Source of the DNA: Canna indica
Lineage: Eukaryota > Streptophyta > Magnoliopsida > Zingiberales > Cannaceae
Direction of reading: 5' to 3'
Assembly: GCA_034359265.1 (NCBI GenBank)
Contig: CP136896.1
Location: forward strand, 67,777,501 to 67,841,500
Length of the DNA: 64,000 bases
A program made the position numbers and the translations under genes. This document shows, in pieces, positions 57,723-64,000 of the stretch. Position 1 is the stretch's first letter. The number at the start of each line of letters is the position of its first letter. Below the pieces are notes generated by a model, which saw nothing but the letters and a program-made list of their open reading frames with translations, did no database searches and had not been told where the DNA came from.

Positions 57723-60700
57723 ATGTCGGCTGATCGAAGTTGGATGTACCGACGTCTTCATCGTGGAGCTTTAACGAATGAGTTTCGATTAGGCGTAACG
57801 TACTTCCTAAATTTCGCCTATTCGAATCGGAATTTCGTTAGCATGGGTGATCAAATCCGATGTCCGTGCCGCATTTGTTCAAATGGACGATTTTTGGATC
57901 GGGAGACTGTCACTCTGCATCTATATACCAAAGGATTTGCACCAAGATATTTTCTATGGACTTGTCACGGGGAGTCACGCGAAGTCGGGACGTCGAGCAA
58001 TCCTGCCGTTCAGACATATGGTGAATCTTCCTCTGCTGGTGCTTCTTCATCCGGTCAATGTAATCCCTATAGAACTATGTTACTTGATAGTCTTGGGGGT
58101 CAATTCCACATGAATGATAATATTGATCGGCCAGTTCTTCAGACATCAGTCCCACCAGATACTACAGCGGTTGATATCACAGAAGTACAAACTGCGGTAG
58201 AGATTGAATTACCGAATAAAGAAGCTGCAGAATTTTACGAGATGTTGAAAGCTGCCGATGAACCTTTGTATGAGAATTGTCCTAAATACACTAGGTTTTC
58301 AACAATGACACAGCTCTTAAACATCAAGGCCGATTGTAATATCAGCGGAGTTGCGTATGATCGGATTGCTGGATTGATTAATGGAATGTTGCCTACTGAT
58401 AACAAGTTTGAGCCAACTTTTTATAAGACTAAAAAGCTAATGAGAAAATTGGGGCTTGGGTACGAAAAAATACACGCGTGCCAAAATAACTGCATTTTAT
58501 ATTATAAAGAAAATGTTCAGTTGGATAAATGCCCTGTATGTCAACATCCTTGTTACAAGGAGAAGAAATCGGTCCGATAGAAAAATATCCCGTTTAAGGT
58601 GCTTCGGTATTTTCCACTAACATCGAGACTTCAAAGATTATTCATGTCGGAAAAGACAGCTCCCTACATGAGTTGGCATGCAAGAAGTAGTGGTGATACA
58701 GTAATGACTCATCCATCTGACAGTGAAGCATGGAAACATTTGGATACATGTTATCCTTCATTTGCTAGGGATACTAGAAATATCAGATTGGGATTGTGCA
58801 CAGATGATTTTAATCCGTTTAGACATTCTGCAACTCCTTATTCAGTTTGGCCAGTGCTGCTGACAGTTTATAATTTGCCACCGTCAATGTGCATGAAAGA
58901 TGAATTTATTTATCTTTTGATGATTATTCCGGGTCCTAAGGGTCCGCGAAAAGAAATTGACATATTTCTCAGACCCTTGATAGATGAATTGAAAACATTG
59001 TGGACTGAGGGAGCTGTCACTTATGATTGTCATCGGAAGCAAAACTTCAATTTAAAGGCCGCGGTCTTGTGGACAATCAATGATTTCCCGGCGTACGACA
59101 TGTTGTCGGGTTGGAGCACTCACGGCCGACTCTCTTGTCTGTATTGTATGGAACACTCTAAATCAATCAGTCTTCAGAACGGACGAAAAATATCATTCTT
59201 TGATTGTCATCGTCGATTCCTACCAGTGAATCATCAGTATCGAAGGAATCGTAATAAATTTACTAAGGGCAGAGTCGAAAGAGATGAGCCACCACCGATG
59301 TTGTCTGGTGAACAAATGTTAGCACGTGTTTCAGCACTTCCAAATATAGTATTTGGTCGCAATGAAAGAGTGTCAGGTTTTGGTCAAACACATAACTGGG
59401 TGAAAAAAAGTATCTTTTGGGAATTGCCCTATTGGAGTTCATTATTGATTCGACATAATTTAGATGTCATGCACATTGAAAAAAATATGTTTGATAATAT
59501 TTTCAACACTTTGATGGATATTTCCGGAAAAACTAAAGATAATGTCAAAGTCCGACATGATATGAAAATATTTTGTAAAAGACCAGAGTTGGAGTTACAA
59601 GAGGTCAACGGACGATATCTGAAACCGAAGGCCCTATATGTGTTAAATAAACAACAGATCAAAGATGTTTGGCAATGAGTAAAAGAACTCAGATTACCCG
59701 ATGAATATGCTTCAAACTTATCTCGATGTGTGAATGTCGATGATTGCAAAATATCAGGGATGAAGAGCCATGATTGTCATGTATTCATGCAGATATTACT
59801 TCCGATCGCATTTCGAGATCTTCTACCTGATAATATTTGGGGTCCGTCGACTGAATTAAGTATGTTTTTTAGAAACATCTGTGCAAATGTCCTTCAAGTC
59901 GAAGATATGCCAACACTTGAAAATAATATTATTGAAATCATATGGAAGCTAGAGCAGTTTTTCCCTCCTGCATTTTTTGACTCGATGGAGCATCTACCGA
60001 TACACTTGGCATACGAGGCACGAGTTGGTGGCCCCGTTCAATATCGGTGGATGTACTTATTTGAAAGATACATGAATCGTCTGAAGAAAAAAGTAAAGAA
60101 CACCGCAGCTGTTGAAGGATCAATATCTGAATCGTATATCATCCAAGAAATTTCAACATTCTGCTCATTTTACTTTGAATCGACAGTACAGACAAGATTT
60201 GATCGTCTTCTACGTAACGACGACGGGGGTGTTCGACATTCAGATGGACGTTTAAATATATTTTGTCACTCTGGTCGTGCTTTTGGTTCTCGTACATCTC
60301 GACACTTAAGCGAGGAAGAGTATCATTTGGCACACTTGTATGTATTACTCAATTGTCCAGAGATTGAACAATTCACTGAAATATTTGACATTGAGATGGT
60401 GCAAAAATACTCTATTCACAACGATCAAGAATTGGAGAGATTACGGCATCGTGATTTCCCTACTTGAATTCAGACTTACAGCAAAGATCAGAGAGCTGAA
60501 ATAGATGAAAGAATATTTGAGTTTGTTAGTGGACTGTCGCGACTTGTGTCGTGCTATAGCGGATATTTTGTTAATGGGTATAAATTTCACACAGTTGAAT
60601 ATTTATTTACAAAGAAGACGATGAATGCTGGGGTCTGCGTGAAAGGGACAACCTATGTTGAATGTGATATGGATTTTTATGGACTGGTGGAAGAAGTGAT

Positions 60701-61208
60701 AGAGTTGCACTACTTCGGCTTAAAATCAGTGGTCCTATTTAGATGTCATTGGTTCGATACAACAGAAAGGGGCATGAAAGTTCATCCAAAATACAAACTT
60801 GTTGAGGTTAATTACAAATCGAAATTGGCAGCAAATGAGCCTTTTATATTGGCATCACAAGCCGAACAAGTATATTACGCGAAGTATTCGGCTCGAAATA
60901 AAGATAGAGCAGATTGGCGTGTAGTCTGTAAGACAAAAGGTAGAGGAAAAATTGATCCGATAGTAGGAGAAAATGAGCTGATACCTGATATGACACATGG
61001 TTTCTATCAAGAAGATGATCCTCCTGCTGTAGATCATATTATTCCAATACTCGAGGATGCAGACACAACGTCAATTCAATTAGAAGTTGAATATGCTGAT
61101 GATGACGATCATGAAATTGAGGAAGCTGGAGATGAAGAAGATGAAGAAGAGGAAGAAGAGGAAGAAGAGGAAGAATTCGAAGACTATTATTCAGATGATG
61201 AGGAATAA
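57723..61208 (+). pseudogene. CACTA TNPD-like transposase (Transposase_21) with three in-frame stops
   Basis: One reading frame of 1161 codons is interrupted by TAG at 58578-58580, TGA at 59676-59678 and TGA at 60465-60467. Domains in order: Transpos_assoc (MSADRSWMYRRL, CPCRICSNGRF), Transposase_21/TNP2 (LGYEKIHACQNNCILYYK, CPVCQHPCYK, LRYFPLTSRLQRLF, LWTINDFPAYDMLSGWSTHG, LSCLYCM, HNLDVMHIEKNMFDN), DUF4218 (KSHDCHVFMQILLPIAF, MYLFERYMNRLKKKVKNTA), DUF4216 (VLFRCHWFD, YKLVEVNYKSKL), and an acidic tail (EEEEEEEEEEFEDYY). Both TGA codons stand where relatives have Trp (VWQ-stop-VKEL, PT-stop-IQTY). The start at 57723 is the first Met of the conserved MSADRSWMY. Confidence 0.93.
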
Positions 61209-61283
61209 TTGTAAAGTATATATTTTATTAAATATATCTCTACTATTTATACAATAATCTGATTATATGTCTGTTCGACAGAT

Positions 61284-62608
61284 ATGGCTGGTCGTGGTTA
61301 TCGACGCAGGAGAGCTTCGGAGTCTACTCCAGCACTTTCTCATGCTGTTGATCCTCTTGTTGCTGATCCTCATGCCGATGATACTGCCGAGGCTAGTACA
61401 TCCAGAGGCAGGCGGCCACGCGGGCCGGACAGGTGGCAGCCTCCACCAGCCACAGAGTCACATAGATTTATTAGCGTGATTGGGGAGCGGTAATATATCA
61501 TGAATTATGAATCATTACAAATTCATTATATCATAATATAATATTAAAATTTATTTTTGTTGTGCAGGTTCGAGCAAGAAGAAGTGCCGAGGAGCATTTC
61601 TTCTACTATTCGACGATATATGCACGGGGCATGGCCTACGTGGTCTCACGTGCCTAACGAGCACGTCGACATGTTATGGCGCGAGTTTGAGGCAAGTATT
61701 ATTATTTTTTTTACATGCATGATGATTAATATTGGTACTGATATTATTATTTTGCAGGCTCGCTATACATGGGCCGAGGACCAAAGGCCCTTCATTTACG
61801 CTGCCTGGGAGGCTATTTCCCTGGCAAGGTACAACGGGCAGCTGGGGCAGGCTCGGTCCCAGACGATGGCCCGAGTTGGGACCACTAACATCGCGGAGAC
61901 TCGGGGATACGACCCCGATTGGATTACTCCGGATATATGGGACTAGCTCGTGGGAATATGGTCGATGGATCGATGGCAGGAGGTTTCTCGGAATGCGGCT
62001 AGAAATCGCATGTCGGGGGGAGCAGCGCGTCACACTGGCGGCTCTGTTGCATTTGTAGTGCACGCGAACCGTATGGTAAGTATACCTTTTAATTATATAT
62101 TTTATTTATTACTATGTGTACTAATTAATGTATTTGTTTTGTAAATGTAGACGACGGTATCGGATGACGGGACTGTCCAGCGACCTTCCCCAATGGCAGT
62201 GTTTGAGCGGACTCACCGTCGAGCACATGGGACGGGGGAGTACATCGACAACCGCGCTGCATATATTATGGTAACTATATATTTGTTTAAATTATTCATT
62301 ATATATTTATAATTAAAGTTTTATGATAAATATTAAAAAAAATCAAACTCGAGTAGGAGACCTACAGCCAGACGGTGGTGCAGCGCGGGGGCACCCCCGA
62401 GAACTTTGACGCAGCAACGTGGGTCGAGGCCGCAGGTGGCTGGGACCATGGCCGCGTATATGGCTTTGCAGATAGTGGTCATGCGCGAGCCGTACTAGGA
62501 CCACTTGGGGCACCGACCCCTCCGGTCGCTGGTGAGCGGCCGTCCACCTCTAGATCCTGTTATGATCATAGTAGCAGTTGCTACGGACTCAGCGGCCGTT
62601 GCTATTAA
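61284..62608 (+). pseudogene. CACTA TNPA-like protein (Transposase_24), one in-frame stop
   Basis: Exons 61284-61489, 61568-61691, 61758-62075, 62151-62270 and 62357-62608. Begins MAGRGYRRRRASESTPALSH (low complexity), then PTWSHVPNEHVDMLWREFEA, RYTWAED, NAARNRMSGGAARHTGGSVA, VFERTHRRAHGTGEYIDNRA, the Ptta/En/Spm layout. TAG at 61944-61946 interrupts the frame. The second intron has a GC donor (GAG/GCAAGT). The last exon overlaps the right subterminal repeats. The first ATG at 61284 follows a GACAG acceptor-like site. Confidence 0.82.
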
Positions 62609-62775
62609 TGTCATCCGCAATGGCTCCGGGTCCGTGGCAAAACTGTTGCTGATAATATTTGTAGCAACGGCCCGAGCGGCCGTTGCTGATCCGTTGCTAA
62701 GTTATCAGCAACACGAGTTTCTGTCACGGCTCCATTGCAACGGCTCAGCAACGGAATCAGCCGTTGCTGATGCCC
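62560..62775. repeat. Subterminal repeats, right end of CACTA
   Basis: GCGGCCGTTGCTATTAATGTC and GCAACGG/CCGTTGCT words mirror those of the left end, with GTTGCTGAT repeated. They overlap the last codons of the TNPA-like gene. Confidence 0.75.
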
Positions 62776-62790
62776 ATTTTTTTAGTAGTG

Positions 62791-64000
62791 ATAGTTACAG
62801 TGCCGAGGCTACCCCTGCTATTACATTTCGGTAACAAATTATCATAAGAGATTTACCTGCTATAAATTAACATTTCAAAATATAAAATAAATTCCTAAAA
62901 AAATACTCAATTAAATTCACTGTGCCCAAATAAATTAAAACCAGTTCACACTCCATCTAGACCAGTTTTTAAAAATAGCTTTAATAACATGTGAACTCCA
63001 CCGAAAAGTGTTCATCTGACTCATCCCCATCTGCAAGACCACATAACAATCAATTAAATATTTAACAAATTAAAATAAATTATAACATAAACTGAAAAAA
63101 TTAAAATTATCCGATGCAGCAACATCTGATTCGTATCAAATTAAAAAAAGAATGTACGTACACAATTACACAAATGCATGGTCCCTTTCCTATATATATA
63201 TAACAATTAAAATGCTAAGAGACTAATTAATTATCAAAATCTTCACTGGCATGCAAATTATGTCATAAAGCGTAAAAGGTGAAAGAGACTAATTACCTGT
63301 CATGCCACTACTCACTATTCCTAAATAAATCCTAATCTAATCCCATTATACCCACCTCGGCACCTCCCCATTTCTTCGATGGCAGCTTCAGTGCTCGCCG
63401 TAAACTTAAACTATATAATTAAAGCATGTAAACCACATCGTTTTGCCCGAACCGACCTCTCTCCTTAATCATTTCAAAACTTATCTACCGAACCTTGGGG
63501 AAGCAGATAAGTCTAATTATTAGCTAACCATTGGCTTCTAATAAATGAACGTATATTGAATCATGCAGCACATATAATAATAATATTGTAAAACATGATA
63601 GAGACGGTGATATATTAAGATTGCAGGGCGACAGATGTAGGTCATTAATTACAGCCCTATGGAACGGCTAGCTGTGTAATACTAATTTGCCGACTGAGTT
63701 TGCCGGTTGGGCTTTCGACGTAGTCTTGGATTCTTCTTATCTTCCTTTTCGAGTCAAAAGATATACATAGCAGTTGGAGATTGAGAGCTGTTTGGCGGCA
63801 TTGATATCATTATCCGGATGTTGTTAATTTCATATTTTAATTCATAGATACCAGATGTACACATGCTAGCTGTATATACAAATTATGAGGTTCAATTTAA
63901 CCTAACCTCAAATTATTTTATATATGTTTCTCGTCATCAACAAAACTATTATGTAGTTTGGTTGACTTGTAAAATAATTTTCATCTGAAATCAAAATCCA
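62791..64000. other. Intergenic DNA to the right edge
   Basis: AT-rich. No gene, RNA or bordered repeat supported. Confidence 0.4.

Larger units (their letters stand above)
56496..62790 (+). mobile_element. CACTA (En/Spm-type) transposon with TNPD and TNPA genes
   Basis: CACTACTAGAAATTGAG at the left, TTTTTTTAGTAGTG at the right, and ATA on both flanks (56493-56495, 62791-62793). 6295 bp. Both ends carry palindromic subterminal repeats. A GC-rich leader (about 56770-56888) ends in CAG/GTATAC and can splice to GACAG just before the TNPD start at 57723. Two genes follow in the same direction: a TNP2/Transposase_21 protein and a Transposase_24 protein. Stops in both make this copy probably dead, though the ends look mobilisable. 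Confidence 0.94.

Overview
This is a repeat-rich nuclear window from a flowering plant. The genes are split by GT-AG introns (plus two apparent GC-AG introns), intergenic DNA is very AT-rich, and the recognisable genes are plant-specific (TAXIMIN, CLE, E6-like, CMP-Kdo synthetase, a papain-like protease of the SAG39 type). GC-rich first exons in several genes hint at a monocot, but this is weak evidence.

Layout. 1-3060: a DUF659-type hAT transposase gene on the minus strand, broken by a stop, with a palindromic repeat block, a tRNA-like SINE candidate and an array of hairpins beside it. 3493-5178: the last two exons of an RLT-like (DDT/homeodomain) chromatin gene; the hAT element probably lies in one of its introns. 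5179-9146: degenerate transposon relics and MITEs. 9147-9474: TAXIMIN-type cysteine-rich peptide. 9720-13300: LINE remnant and degenerate elements. 13626-14345: E6-like secreted protein. 14570-17560: decayed LINE. 17674-18691: TIR element full of small palindromes. 19461-20989 (minus) and 21296-30347 (plus): an OB-fold protein gene (with an apparent frameshift) and a TRF4/5-like poly(A) polymerase, head to head across a 306-bp promoter region. 31465-40709: CMP-Kdo synthetase, whose last intron holds a 3.3-kb inverted Copia derivative. 42803-43045 (minus): CLE peptide. 47878-49074 (minus): papain-like cysteine protease. 49610-64000: almost entirely transposons, including two CACTA elements with exact 3-bp target duplications. 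One CACTA carries a captured chitinase fragment; the other carries decayed TNPD and TNPA genes.

The cellular genes do not form one pathway. The shared theme is how mobile DNA has shaped them: introns of the poly(A) polymerase and Kdo genes hold four datable insertions with clean target duplications or inverted structure. Several small hAT-like elements share termini but have unrelated, low-complexity cores. The most unusual items are the inverted Copia structure, the chitinase-bearing CACTA, the low-complexity-core hAT elements, the hairpin array near 2.9-3.05 kb, and the frameshift in the OB-fold gene.

All calls come from reading the sequence alone; exon borders are inferred from reading phase plus GT/GC-AG sites, and no database search was possible.
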